Positions 39,001 to 44,985 of a stretch of 64,000 nt of DNA are shown piece by piece (the stretch's first letter is position 1; every line of letters begins with the position of its first letter). Position numbers and translations under genes: made by a program. The stretch is taken from positions 1-64,000 of the forward strand of contig SVQA01000008.1 in NCBI GenBank assembly GCA_015065545.1, written 5' to 3'. The notes beneath the pieces were generated by a model that was given only the letters and a program-made list of their open reading frames with translations, searched no databases and had not been told where the DNA came from. The DNA is from Oscillospiraceae bacterium. GTDB lineage: Bacteria > Bacillota > Clostridia > Oscillospirales > Acutalibacteraceae.

Positions 39001-39125
39001 ACTCTATTACAATTCCTCAGGTTAAGCTTGGCGACGGCTGGGTTGCTTGTGCATTTGTTCAGTATAAGGACGAGAACGGTACAATCAAGACCAAGTACTC
39101 CAAGCAGGTTACAGGTAAGAAGTAA
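27054..39125 (+). CDS. Giant secreted GH20 hexosaminidase with many surface modules
   Basis: The 4023-residue protein has a Sec signal (MKKSNFGKRVLAFVLVF). In order it shows: an unassigned beta-rich front; a fibro-slime/PA14-like domain near 660-850 (DNLFFEFEGDDDVYLFINGQ); five tandem WPG modules resembling CBM26 near 1300-1780; two discoidin-like F5/8C domains near 2055-2210 and 2222-2380; a GH20 domain with its N-terminal domain near 2690-3210; InlB-like repeats from about 3270; and a sixth WPG module near 3600-3700. The GH20 catalytic pair is GADEV (Asp3006, Glu3007). It should cleave terminal GlcNAc/GalNAc from glycans such as mucin. It has neither dockerin nor LPxTG, so anchoring is unexplained. 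Confidence 0.9.
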   Translation: MKKSNFGKRVLAFVLVFVMVMSLLPLNIMAAKLDIATGTAAGETGIQEDTLNKNGTINWPIKIYDYLADGMLFEFAQADGSVMYSSNKGTTDDYSGQYVLGKPMPPIGVGHDFTADYTYTTGQYVNSQYSTETNRYVKTKMAAVNYQSPQYMRITSSGRWLSNFSSDMNCCIANFPTDNGGAKKGSDIRYMVLVYRSNGINDYGSVPAFKMNVSNEGLSTWNQSNALVDVNGNKMTNSANWRYIVIDIQKSYDSNNWSNMNSGTPVHNIYIRLVQDSTSDYFDLSHIAFFSNPTTAAEFGEQALEFIREPGEYVSGTYWNGSGNDAFGMLHPSNGAAYNTGGGNPITSTNGGNYAGYYTHSIGYRFPEYYSSASTYNSKRLNGKDANGRYNGSGSEIGNSNYIYYMMPYTYYTSSGYQAKHPNATSFDMSEIKFDGYSLLTTGNMGVWTAGLLEGQLGADGTPVYRQEAVEYIADVLSKTLVIPQKAENGRNNYAYVAGVKNREQYGYSVVNGKEVANDLAQGLRNCLEIHFTGNTKADAPVMGTYADTLAKADKLKGAFLAVAPNIDTCMDAAYYLLNNIFVANSYNQEQDDYRYLTLSSAKLDNGQDAYVFDGGFSNGASLADLESGKITQTQYKDRTNSAVVYNGFDSNGDGTISLNTVNEKDLYYYTSSSTTTRYPFLPVTDAEGVYAGETDSYYFAEDGKRSYDVEYGTYKNRNYNYVLESNGEFVYHEEDNLFFEFEGDDDVYLFINGQLVLDLGGGHSISNSSFNVNDYVVWARDVLKNPTAYSDAEIARAEALSLENGEIASFDFYYMERHGFGANMRIVTNMHITDPKLRTEKTAYQSGKQIEFGDIVDPDKPIEYNFKISNVGTQKLYNLTFDDSDIGVSLTPEKGLFVAGDDTASELDNINGYYVTDARGGRLDAEDLTAVVTGYQNVGTGGNYIQSGHTYTKVADGAGTHIYYPGLTVNFKDNEDLKYFLKTLQSEHTDNEVVDEELTQKGSGLWVDADVTFKGIYYTMEDEHEDAGVFENTVYVTASIKPDMDDEANEVLRGEARHRVYVTAIPSYYQWAGHDLFISKLRVTTDAAAESSNESSLLHDYKIFFDKVGNDISKFGTKFCDRAGNVVPDNYYPNVSIQQAKDGNWGYVTTYPESGIYEFHLLMYLYGASGLPSDLSTLKASDLNLGDYAVVRVLIIVTDVEDSEYVLDYGLSTENLDANGELFKNDQLFGSLSGTQALLMGVTNKEPSYLNYNKGTEYNRIDFAPLPLSTNNKVQTEDGYYKVNLLIPENGRQINYNEISNMYTLTETGTVKVHVDCPAAWKDLYLYYWYDDGRNNFWPGEKMSNPSHGNFELNIPSNVPHIILSNGTNQTVDLHLNTGQDVWVDIPGTLNAEEKLYATTSYKSADGVLHTIVPEGWGDVYVYCWDTFGNGLVKWPGTKVEEVDENGYFTFNIPGDITNVIVNNGDKGKQTEDLVVFAGSETWIEVNDTVVGENTEIGVTYYGATASRSTETVTMHASVPKDWEGAALYYWNSNGSATGVDWPGIPMIKGDDGQYHIDNIPADVTNVIINDGKQDNAKQTHNLTISSGVETWFNVFAKSGEGDTKVVAQVPVNWSNAYVYFFKDGAGDVGAAWPGAAATKVSDGVFTIDAPEGATHYIVNNNNGQQTQNLKLILGATNNIEFYSDKNARPVTDTQLHIESKRSWENAYVHYWYKDANGVEHGTTWPGEAATKNDDGTFSFTIPAGYNKFIINDYAGSQTPDITEFFMGIENHVTIYEDNNVRIGMPYETEIVYGENAEKEGITFTPTDFMDSYYSIWMALTVHQYKVDDDDQGDVTQYLATPLGSEINIAKEVQMYKKITVLPATVVYYEDDFAGIKYNTTGENVITHYGQGSGSLSQSVDQNQEYGQDNAYQGSENDEITGGSLTDVKVNKNEEFASFEFTGTGFEIIGHTHAVESGTVRVVVKDKAGNIVAQKAVITEFDNGADGGTESIVAVPIIRFSGLEFGTYTVTMTGVPVYDFDNWASGAARPPVLTAYICIDGVRIYQPLNETINYDRENIVSGMTYEAEKHGTDWHANLTDGVAPNEIWVNNTVGGWFGFHKNYNASEGYGAVTFDLECDHALDTFRMHLSGDEFASSIAQPMAVEVYVAEDGGNYKFIGNLSVRLDSTTGYWAELELDEAIEGRKVRFLIYNSTTYSWVFLNEIEVYGKVIGHPVDVNKNPEKNLALGAAYTAKPYTNSTYIANLTDGKYDTTFQNGVNDSAWFAFKNTGDSATGNIDPNNQNRAVFTMNLDAQTEVKKISFHHYRGVGADSFTTINVYASVDGVSYPYIGTINPDSSQSGAHWVTLDLSSAPVEAKYLKFALSAPSGKTVLVNEIEVYGRELLEAGRNDAYLPTENGSTFTEIRNLIAEREAFAIKYDDTDGLSVSGGTSTWIENRNNSLPSGYGVKWTSNVVNSVADYLLAGPNNEVYMLESTEKSKTALAFYVQEDDSAVHNMQIAVRALDYGSFIGSQETGKLNAEIQYGALVDGVLVWKTLATTVSSAEQYYTIPYTECPYDADNNRYQVVIRVGDTDVTGMASFTTIKLNGLDTLMLNEEEIPDKIVYADDINNTIIDSKGNTLDSAKFFDFIKITQQMNSNIVMYSTGGGQPAPEGVNTSELGVLYDSFTADSSTDFVLTADSKIFIVTASESAKPSDETIETAQLVQSQLRADNMPSSDPLDIVWGLEKYVMPGDIVIYADASGLDAEEFKLVVTDTAKIYAADDSALLYGLNTLQKHFRYAGKNAIEGFTMQDEPDTKERTLHLDVARKYQTVESVKNYIAEISWMGYNALELHFSEDGGFRMDFWGDTALSQVPGMTGNDFSWVCGSNPAPWVFEQFQDTADKGKYLTTEEVIEICRTAKQYNIEVIPSFDTPAHVGYMTELYYNTVKANSNSPIRNFTYNGTTYTLPTQINYRNYTGSGDSRYDFSVLNLADNNVKNFAYAMYSDIAAFFKYYAGSTDFNIGADEVALQSTDVWTYTDFINYVNQVNAVLKNKGYRTRMYNDFLYNTNYSSATTGIDTDIDVVYWLPTTSSRKYLRSASFFADQGRTVYNGVNFWTYYVLRIAPTSTATHMDARDPSNRQWEFYRNQEDTLYNEWNATQMGAYTDSNMGAANNYSGNKLGGGYFMIWNDFAGLNTEVEVWNGCTDIYGKYSNGSYSGYGYYYSMIERMWSSGIKQWNADINSTLTFANFETLRDKMGFFPGYVATNSSQAYANGFVLATPTEVDDEAYRSFFTVTFVDHNGKVLSTQDVKEGYAATAPADPSRPMDVWYTYTFTGWDKDFSNITEDMVVTAQYSQQATTAGKIGYLEIKVSGGTNFNMSVDGAAAKPMGVEYVNPSMEFGKLITVTSKATNGNKFIGWMDAKNGEMLSTSETYTFFTSGNDVIAAIYDAGFEDMGVVTFRNDKTNQIIDIQYYSSTDTIEFPAAPSYPGYKFIGWQYSETEIKDMLSQGMSVTVNPTWATNDVYFAVDIVGGTITKSAENVGGKYPGYKSIEVLADEAPAGKWFAYWIDQEGNILSYEEEYKFYPFRDTTLTAVFISNMGYDIGITGTKPIPEADAPAQKDTITVYFENNWNWSDVRIHYWGASETVWPGTSMTFLEKNGEYDVYTFEVPAGTTGIIFNGIKDDGSGNRDQSPNITDLIDGRLYRMTWNDGNQVESDDSRIQSGTVTEPTVYSFLYIYAPEGLLKDGEWFAAHVWETENTSSDMWFVVERVADGIYKAKVPEKYAGIEIFKMVCSVGVFDTTGASSLLSGSIHPEDENNTVVYNADSSHKGYINIHEMFFVNELEWETIEVYYTDEHGTHKVELELVETDENGKDVYMMHLPENVSEVTFTNGKKTYTYTPSGILAARTEFGFVEVELDESEREKDVTINVGMDTESLGDSDIVVFDWSVTADTGNTFVNVGLLLVREEDYVEANFVKGTIDPNVIQFTPAKRFQTSVGIHSITIPQVKLGDGWVACAFVQYKDENGTIKTKYSKQVTGKK

Positions 39126-39171
39126 TTATCGGTAACAAACAAAATAATTATTAAGGGTTTACCTTAAAGAT

Positions 39172-39204
39172 ACAGCCTCGAACGAAAAATTCGTTCGGGG
39201 CTGT
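39172..39204 (+). terminator. Terminator of the giant GH20 gene
   Basis: A 14-bp stem (39172-39185 with 39191-39204, one wobble) has a 5-nt loop and a short T tail. Confidence 0.7.
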
Positions 39205-39225
39205 TTCGTATGCTTGTTTAAAAAG

Positions 39226-39253
39226 AAAAGGCAGATGTAAACACCTGCCTTTT
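39226..39253 (-). terminator. Terminator of the phosphodiesterase gene
   Basis: A 9-bp stem (39226-39234 with 39245-39253) is followed by T-runs on the minus strand. Confidence 0.75.
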
Positions 39254-39258
39254 GGAAT

Positions 39259-39810
39259 TTATAATGTATACGATTTGTAAATGCCGAGAGTTTCGGATTC
39301 AAGGTCTTTCCACAAAAACTCTTTGCCGTCAAAGGTCATGAAGCTGTGGGGAGAGCTTTCTTTCGGGATAGACACGGAGCCGGGATTTATATAAATATGA
39401 GTATCAAATTCTTCGCAAACTGGAACGTGGGTGTGTCCGTGTAGAAGGACGTCGCCCTTCTTGACAGAGGGGAGATTTGAGTTGTTAAAATTATGTCCGT
39501 GTGTTGCGAAGATAAGTTTTTCCTCTGCACTTAAAATAGCATAATCTGCAAGAATGGGGAAGGAAAGTACCATTTGGTCAACCTCGGTGTCGCAGTTACC
39601 TCTTACACAGAGAATTCTGTCAGAGAGAGGGTTGAGCATTGCAATAACCTCTTTTGGTGCGTAATCTTTTGGCAGGTCGTTTCTCGGGCCGTGGTATAGA
39701 ATGTCGCCCAAAAGAAGAATCCTGTCAGCCTCCTCCTTTTCAAATGCCATAAGAAGTTTTTTGCAGTAGTAAGCACTGCCGTGAATATCTGATGCAATTA
39801 TCCATTTCAT
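39259..39810 (-). CDS. yfcE: YfcE-type metallophosphodiesterase
   Basis: The 183-residue protein has all the metallophosphoesterase motifs: SDIHGS at the N terminus, LGDILYHG, RGNCDTE, THGHN and HGHTHVP. They bind two metal ions. Length and motif order fit the YfcE/MJ0936 family, which hydrolyses phosphodiesters; the physiological substrate is not known. The HGHTHVP followed by YINPGSVSIPK is characteristic. It is a single gene, divergent from tex, with its own terminator. Confidence 0.92.
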   Translation of the reverse strand: MKWIIASDIHGSAYYCKKLLMAFEKEEADRILLLGDILYHGPRNDLPKDYAPKEVIAMLNPLSDRILCVRGNCDTEVDQMVLSFPILADYAILSAEEKLIFATHGHNFNNSNLPSVKKGDVLLHGHTHVPVCEEFDTHIYINPGSVSIPKESSPHSFMTFDGKEFLWKDLESETLGIYKSYTL

Positions 39811-39889
39811 TATAGCGATTTCCTTTACTGTTTTTTACAGATGTTAGTATAACCGAAAGAAAAAGGTTTTGCAACTGTTCTTTTATTGT

Positions 39890-39918
39890 TTGTAAATGGG
39901 AGGATTTTGTGATATAAT
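39890..39918 (+). promoter_or_regulatory. Sigma-A promoter of tex
   Basis: TTGTAA, 17-nt spacer, TATAAT, about 40 nt before the start codon. Confidence 0.6.
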
Positions 39919-39959
39919 ATCATTTATGAGTTATAAAAAATGAAAAGGATATTGATTTT

Positions 39960-42107
39960 ATGGATTTTATTGCAAAGCTTTCAAATGAATTCAGTATTAA
40001 ACCCGAATATGCAGGCAATATTATTAGTCTTCTTGACGAGGGTAATACAATTCCCTTTATTGCCCGCTACCGTAAAGAAATGCACGGCTCAATGGATGAT
40101 CAGGTTATCCGTGAGGTTGCAGACAGACTTGAGTATCTTCGCAACTTCGAGGCTCGTGCAAAGGAAATTACCGAGCTTATCGAGGCTCAGGAGAAGATGA
40201 CCGATGAAATCAGGGAGTCTATCGAAAAAGCCGAGACAATGGCTGATCTTGAAAATATTTACAGACCCTTCAGACCCAAGCGTAAAACCCGAGCTTCCGT
40301 TGCAAAGGAAAAGGGCTTGGAGCCTCTTGCCGAGTACATACTTTTGCAAGAGGACGAGGAGTCCTATCCCATAGATTTAGCAGAAAAATATGTGGATGCA
40401 GAGATGGGTGTGGAAACAGCAGAGGATGCTTTGCAGGGAGCTCTGGATATTATCGCCGAGGTTTGCTCCGATAACCCAGAAATCCGCAAGCGTCTCTTTA
40501 ATCTTGTTTGGCTTAACGGCATTGTGAAGAGCGTTGCCTCAGATGCAGAGGCAGACAGCGTTTATACAGGTTATTACGATTTTTCTGAAGCTGTTAAGAA
40601 GATAAGCGGACACAGAGTCCTTGCAATCAACCGCGGAGAGCGAGAAGAATTCCTCAAGGTATCTGTTGAGATTTCCGACGAAAAACCTCTTTCTATGATT
40701 AGAAAGGTTATGGTTAAGGGCACATCTCCCTGCTCAGAGGCAGTAATGACTGCCTGCGAGGATGCATATACAAGACTTCTTCTGCCTTCTATAGAAAGAG
40801 AGGTTCGTGCTCAGCTTACAGAAAACGCAGATGTGGCGGCTATGAAGCTCTTTGCAACAAATCTTCATCAGCTTCTTATGCAGCCCCCCGTAAAAGACAG
40901 AGTAGTTATAGGTCTTGACCCCGGCTACCGTACAGGCTGTAAGGTTGCAGTAGTTGACGGTACAGGCAGAGTTCTAGATACCACGGTTATCTATCCCACT
41001 CACAGCGAAGCCCAGGTAGCACAGTCCAAGGTAAAGCTTCTCTCTCTTATTAAGAAGTACGGTGCTACTGTGCTTTCTATCGGTAACGGTACTGCAAGTA
41101 AAGAAACCGAGATTTTTGCCGCCGAGGTTATAGCAGAGGCTAAAAAATCCGATTTGGCATATATGATTGTAAACGAAGCAGGTGCTTCCATATATTCTGC
41201 AAGCAAGCTTGCTGCCGCAGAGCTTCCCGAGCTCGATCTGACACTTCGAAGTGCGGTATCTATTGCAAGAAGACTTCAGGACCCTCTTGCAGAGCTTGTA
41301 AAAATCGACCCCAAGTCTATCGGTATCGGTCAGTATCAGCACGATATGCCCCAGAAGCGTCTGGGAGAAACCCTTGACGGTGTTGTTGAAGACTGCGTAA
41401 ACTCCGTTGGTGCAGACCTTAACACCGCATCTCCTGCACTGCTTCAGAGAATTGCAGGTCTTAACTCAACGGTTTGCAAGAATATCGTCCAGTACAGAGA
41501 AGAAAACGGCAAATTTGAAAGCCGTGCAGAGCTTAAAAAAGTTCCCAAGCTGGGACCCAAGGCATTTGAACAGTGTGCAGGTTTTTTGCGTGTTGCCGAC
41601 AGCAAAGAAGCACTTGATAACACCGCAGTACACCCCGAATCCTACAAGGCGGCAAAGGCGCTCCTTAAACTTTTGGGATATACCGCAAAGGATGTAGAAA
41701 ACGGCGGTATCAAGGGTATCAAAGAAAAGGTAACCGACGCAGAAGCAATTGCAGAAGAGCTCTCTATCGGTGTGCCTACACTTATGGATATTCTCGACGA
41801 GCTTACCCAGCCCGGTCGTGACCCTCGAGAGAGTTTGCCCGCACCTCAGCTTCGTACCGATGTTATGGGTATCGAGGATTTACGCGAGGGTATGGAGCTT
41901 ACAGGTACAGTAAGAAATGTTATCGATTTCGGTGCTTTTGTAGATATTGGTGTGCATCAGGACGGACTTGTTCATCTTTCTCAGATCAGTGATAAATTTA
42001 TTAAGCATCCTTCTCAGGTGCTCAAAGTTGGCGACATTGTTAAGGTAAAGGTGCTCTCTGTTGATGTGCAGAAGAAGAGAATCTCTCTTACAATGAAAGG
42101 TTTTTAA
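39960..42107 (+). CDS. tex: Tex-family S1 RNA-binding transcription accessory protein
   Basis: The 715-residue protein is a full-length Tex homologue. The N-terminal helix-turn-helix bundle carries GNTIPFIARYRKE, the hallmark of the family. The YqgF-like RNase H fold shows GLDPGYRTGCKVAVVD near residue 320. Helix-hairpin-helix motifs (near 500) follow. The C-terminal S1 domain (VRNVIDFGAFVDIGVHQDGL) starts near residue 640. Tex binds nucleic acid and affects transcription; its exact role is unsettled. It is followed by the ArsC/Spx-like gene with a 17-nt gap. Confidence 0.95.
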   Translation: MDFIAKLSNEFSIKPEYAGNIISLLDEGNTIPFIARYRKEMHGSMDDQVIREVADRLEYLRNFEARAKEITELIEAQEKMTDEIRESIEKAETMADLENIYRPFRPKRKTRASVAKEKGLEPLAEYILLQEDEESYPIDLAEKYVDAEMGVETAEDALQGALDIIAEVCSDNPEIRKRLFNLVWLNGIVKSVASDAEADSVYTGYYDFSEAVKKISGHRVLAINRGEREEFLKVSVEISDEKPLSMIRKVMVKGTSPCSEAVMTACEDAYTRLLLPSIEREVRAQLTENADVAAMKLFATNLHQLLMQPPVKDRVVIGLDPGYRTGCKVAVVDGTGRVLDTTVIYPTHSEAQVAQSKVKLLSLIKKYGATVLSIGNGTASKETEIFAAEVIAEAKKSDLAYMIVNEAGASIYSASKLAAAELPELDLTLRSAVSIARRLQDPLAELVKIDPKSIGIGQYQHDMPQKRLGETLDGVVEDCVNSVGADLNTASPALLQRIAGLNSTVCKNIVQYREENGKFESRAELKKVPKLGPKAFEQCAGFLRVADSKEALDNTAVHPESYKAAKALLKLLGYTAKDVENGGIKGIKEKVTDAEAIAEELSIGVPTLMDILDELTQPGRDPRESLPAPQLRTDVMGIEDLREGMELTGTVRNVIDFGAFVDIGVHQDGLVHLSQISDKFIKHPSQVLKVGDIVKVKVLSVDVQKKRISLTMKGF

Positions 42108-42124
42108 AGAAAAAAGGTGATGTT

Positions 42125-42478
42125 ATGATTTTTCTGTGTTATCCTAAGTGTACTACCTGCCAGAAGGCAAAGAAATGGCTTGACGATAATGGTGTGCAGT
42201 ATACGCTGAGGAATATTAAAGAAGAAAATCCTACTGTAGACGAGCTTAAAGAGTGGTACGCAAAAAGCTCAAAAGAACTCAAAAAGTTCTTTAACACCAG
42301 CGGACTGTTGTATAAATCTATGGAACTTAAAACAAAGCTTCCCGAAATGAGCGAGGAAGAAAAGCTTACACTGCTTGCAACAGACGGAATGCTCGTAAAA
42401 AGGCCCCTTTTGATAGCAGACGATTTCGTTCTTATAGGCTTCAAAGAAGCACAGTGGGCAGAGAAACTTAATAAGTGA
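42125..42478 (+). CDS. ArsC/Spx family thioredoxin-fold protein
   Basis: The 117-residue product has the ArsC/Spx layout: an N-terminal thioredoxin fold with YPKCTTCQKAKKWL (CxxC at residues about 10-13), then the family's GLLYKS and MLVKRPLLIADDFVLIGF. Members are either arsenate reductases, the redox-sensing RNA polymerase regulator Spx, or unassigned YffB-type proteins. The CxxC would favour a redox role. It lies right after tex, so it is probably in the same transcript, and ends at a good terminator. Which member it is cannot be decided here. Confidence 0.87.
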   Translation: MIFLCYPKCTTCQKAKKWLDDNGVQYTLRNIKEENPTVDELKEWYAKSSKELKKFFNTSGLLYKSMELKTKLPEMSEEEKLTLLATDGMLVKRPLLIADDFVLIGFKEAQWAEKLNK

Positions 42479-42482
42479 TAAT

Positions 42483-42525
42483 AAAACCTCTTATGGCGGC
42501 ACTATGCGTTATAAGAGGTTTTTAA
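42483..42525 (+). terminator. Terminator after the tex/ArsC-like unit
   Basis: A 12-bp stem (42483-42494 with 42511-42522) with a T-run closes the transcript. Confidence 0.85.
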
Positions 42526-42542
42526 TATATTATTGTAATTAT

Positions 42543-42565
42543 TGAAACCAAACGGAGTTTAAAAG
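42543..42565 (+). promoter_or_regulatory. Possible ECF-type -35 element upstream of the sigma gene
   Basis: TGAAAC lies at 42543-42548. A matching ECF -10 is not clear. It is a guess that the sigma factor drives its own operon. Confidence 0.25.
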
Positions 42566-42591
42566 TGTTTTATTAGTGAAGGAGGGAGAAA

Positions 42592-43083
42592 ATGGGAGCT
42601 CCTATGTTTGCAAACCTGAGTTATGAGAGTGTTGTCCGCAAGTATGCCCAAACGGTTATGGGCGTATGCGTTATGCGTCTGCAAAATATGGCAGATGCAG
42701 AGGATTGCTTTCAGAACAGCTTTATAAAGCTCTACACAAAAGCTCCCGATTTTAAAGACGAAACTCACCTTAAGGCATGGCTTATCCGTGTGGCAATAAA
42801 CGAATGCAATAATTACCTTCGGGATAACCGCAGATTTGTTTTAGTGGGAAATATAAGTAATGATACCATAACGAAATCAGAGGATGAATGGGATGTTTCC
42901 TGGGCACTTCAAAGACTATCCTCACCTTACAGAGAGGTTTTGTATCTTCATTACTGCGAGAGATATAAGGTTTCGGAAATTGCCGAAATACTCGGTAAGC
43001 CCTCAAATACCATTAAAACTTTATTAAAACGCGGACGGGAAAAGCTCAAAGCTATATACGGAGGTGATGCGGGAAATGAATAA
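42592..43083 (+). CDS. ECF-family RNA polymerase sigma factor
   Basis: The 163-residue protein has the two-domain layout of extracytoplasmic-function sigma factors. Sigma-2 is seen in MADAEDCFQNSFIKLY and KAWLIRVAINECNNYLR. Sigma-4 is seen in LSSPYREVLYLHYCERY and SEIAEILGKPSNTIKTLLKRGREKL, a helix-turn-helix that reads the -35 box. GGAGG precedes the ATG. The next gene overlaps its end and encodes a membrane protein with an anti-sigma-like layout, as usual for ECF operons. Confidence 0.93.
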   Translation: MGAPMFANLSYESVVRKYAQTVMGVCVMRLQNMADAEDCFQNSFIKLYTKAPDFKDETHLKAWLIRVAINECNNYLRDNRRFVLVGNISNDTITKSEDEWDVSWALQRLSSPYREVLYLHYCERYKVSEIAEILGKPSNTIKTLLKRGREKLKAIYGGDAGNE

Positions 43084-43915
43084 AATCAATTTTAATAAAC
43101 TTAAAAATATAAGTGTGCCTGATGAATGGATAGAGAATGCCCTTAAAGTACCCGAAAACATCGGACAAAAGAAAGGCCCTTTTTCTGCAGGATTTAAGCG
43201 GTTTGTTACTGTGATTGCGGCGGCTTTGCTGGTTTGCGTTATGAGTATTCCGCTGTATGTGTTTGAAGAAAACAAGGTTTCTTTTCCTAAGAAGCCCACG
43301 GAATATATCGGTGCATCGGATAATGGGGGGGTGCCCTCAAAAACTCCGACAGAGATTACAGTCGGATTAAATGGAACTTTTCCCGTGTCAAAAACAGAGA
43401 TACCACACACAGAGTTTGAGTCTGTATCTTCCGCTGCCGAAACACAAGGAAATACAGAAGCTGTGACTGAAACAAAGCCGTCTGTAGCGATAACAAATCT
43501 CCATGAACCTACTTCTTTCGAACCAACAAAGCCTGAGCCCACCAATCCTTATCCCACAAACTCGGAACCCATTACCAATCCCTCAAAAACCGACCCTACA
43601 GAGCCAAGCACGGGGCACTATGTTTCTGTAGTTCCCTCCTGTGCAGGTTCTTATGACGCAAGTGAAACGGTGGGTACTGACAGTGCTGAAGAAATATACT
43701 GCTGTTTGTATGACAGCCTCGGTAATCTTGTGGGAGATACTAACCTTTATTCTTCTGAGCACATAGCAAATGCTACGTATATGCAAAACGGATATGTTTT
43801 TTTGTCTTATGAGCCAACAGAAAAAGGACTTAAGCTGAAGGTTGGCACATATAAATTCTATTTTTATCTCTCGGATTGGGAGGTAGTCTATGAAGGTGAG
43901 ATTAAAGTTTACTGA
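43076..43915 (+). CDS. Membrane protein, probable anti-sigma factor
   Basis: The 279-residue product has about 45 cytoplasmic residues, one membrane helix (FVTVIAAALLVCVMSIPLYV), a Thr/Pro/Glu-rich stalk and a C-terminal beta-rich extracytoplasmic domain (SLGNLVGDTNLYSSEHI). This is the shape of an anti-sigma factor paired with a sensing domain, but the cytoplasmic part shows no zinc-binding motif. ATG at 43076 was chosen because GGAGG lies 11 nt before it; ATG at 43067 is too close to that site. It overlaps the sigma gene and precedes a dockerin gene, so that gene may be under its control. Confidence 0.68.
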   Translation: MNKINFNKLKNISVPDEWIENALKVPENIGQKKGPFSAGFKRFVTVIAAALLVCVMSIPLYVFEENKVSFPKKPTEYIGASDNGGVPSKTPTEITVGLNGTFPVSKTEIPHTEFESVSSAAETQGNTEAVTETKPSVAITNLHEPTSFEPTKPEPTNPYPTNSEPITNPSKTDPTEPSTGHYVSVVPSCAGSYDASETVGTDSAEEIYCCLYDSLGNLVGDTNLYSSEHIANATYMQNGYVFLSYEPTEKGLKLKVGTYKFYFYLSDWEVVYEGEIKVY

Positions 43916-43942
43916 TAAAAACACAATAAAGGAGGATTTTTT

Positions 43943-44941
43943 ATGAAAAATAAAAATTTAAAATCAATTTTGGCTTTTATACTTTCTGTTATTTTGGTTG
44001 TGCTTTCTATTTCCTCAACCTTTGCGGTGCTCTCTCCCAAAGAAGAAGAGAGCTATCACACAGAGGGTGGCTTGTTCTTAAATGTTAAGGCAGATGCTCC
44101 GCCATTGGAAGTTTTGTTTGAGGGCTTCGAAATTGAAAAAGCAGACCTTATAAAAACAATTGAATCAAGACCCGGATATTTAGAGCTTTGCTCGGAGCCT
44201 GATAGCAGCGGTGACGAAGAAAAGTTTGAAATAATCGGATATATTTATCATATCTGGCTTGTGGATGAAACGAAGGAAATGCTCGAAGAAGCAGTAGATA
44301 AGCTTCTTATGAATCCCTATGTAAACGGTGCAACTGTCAATAACTATAAAGAAAAACCGCAGGTACCTGTAACCACTCCCGATGAAGATAAAGCTCCCAC
44401 AACTCCGACTGTTCCTGTTCCTCCTGTAGTTGATATACCCGATTACACTGAGCCCGCTTGGTACCCCGGCATAGTGATTGTAGCCTTAAAGCATAACTCC
44501 TCCTCGGTGAATGAGCTTCTTGAAGGCTTTGAGATTGAGGAGGTAAGCTTTCTTACAGACCTTGGTCACAGCGAACTTTTCCTTGTAAAACTTACAGAAA
44601 AAACCGAGAGTATTGTAGGCAAGGCTATAAAGAAACTCTCCACAAGCCCTTGTGTTGTAAGTGCATCTCCTGATTATATAGATGATTGGGGCAAATACGA
44701 AGGCGATGATATTTACTGGTGTGCCCAAAGAGGAGATGTTTTCAGCGACGGCAAGGTTGACATCAGGGACGCAACCACTATCCAGAAATGGCTTGTGGGT
44801 ATATCGGGCATTATTATAACCGGTGATGACTGTGACAAATATATTATGGAAAGCTCCACAGTTGCTGACGTGGATTTTGACGGAATAATCACCATTAAAG
44901 ATGCAACCGCCATTCAGAAAAGCATAGCAGGTATAATCTGA
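43943..44941 (+). CDS. Secreted dockerin protein with duplicated N-terminal module
   Basis: The 332-residue protein has a signal peptide (LKSILAFILSVILVVLSI) and two related modules. Compare LEVLFEGFEIEKADLIKTIE (about residue 55) with NELLEGFEIEEVSFLTDLG (about 190). Between them is a Pro/Thr linker. A type I dockerin closes the chain (DGKVDIRDATTIQK, DGIITIKDATAIQK), although the usual Asp-Asn calcium ligands are partly changed. The modules do not match a known family. It is the third gene of the sigma/anti-sigma unit, 27 nt after the anti-sigma gene. Confidence 0.8.
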   Translation: MKNKNLKSILAFILSVILVVLSISSTFAVLSPKEEESYHTEGGLFLNVKADAPPLEVLFEGFEIEKADLIKTIESRPGYLELCSEPDSSGDEEKFEIIGYIYHIWLVDETKEMLEEAVDKLLMNPYVNGATVNNYKEKPQVPVTTPDEDKAPTTPTVPVPPVVDIPDYTEPAWYPGIVIVALKHNSSSVNELLEGFEIEEVSFLTDLGHSELFLVKLTEKTESIVGKAIKKLSTSPCVVSASPDYIDDWGKYEGDDIYWCAQRGDVFSDGKVDIRDATTIQKWLVGISGIIITGDDCDKYIMESSTVADVDFDGIITIKDATAIQKSIAGII

Positions 44942-44945
44942 CATA

Positions 44946-44983
44946 AAAACAGCACAGGTTTCTTTTGAAGCTTGTGCTGTTTT
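44946..44983. terminator. Bidirectional terminator between dockerin and MutS-like genes
   Basis: A stem of 17 paired positions (44946-44962 with 44967-44983) has T-runs on both strands. Confidence 0.85.
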
Positions 44984-44985
44984 GC

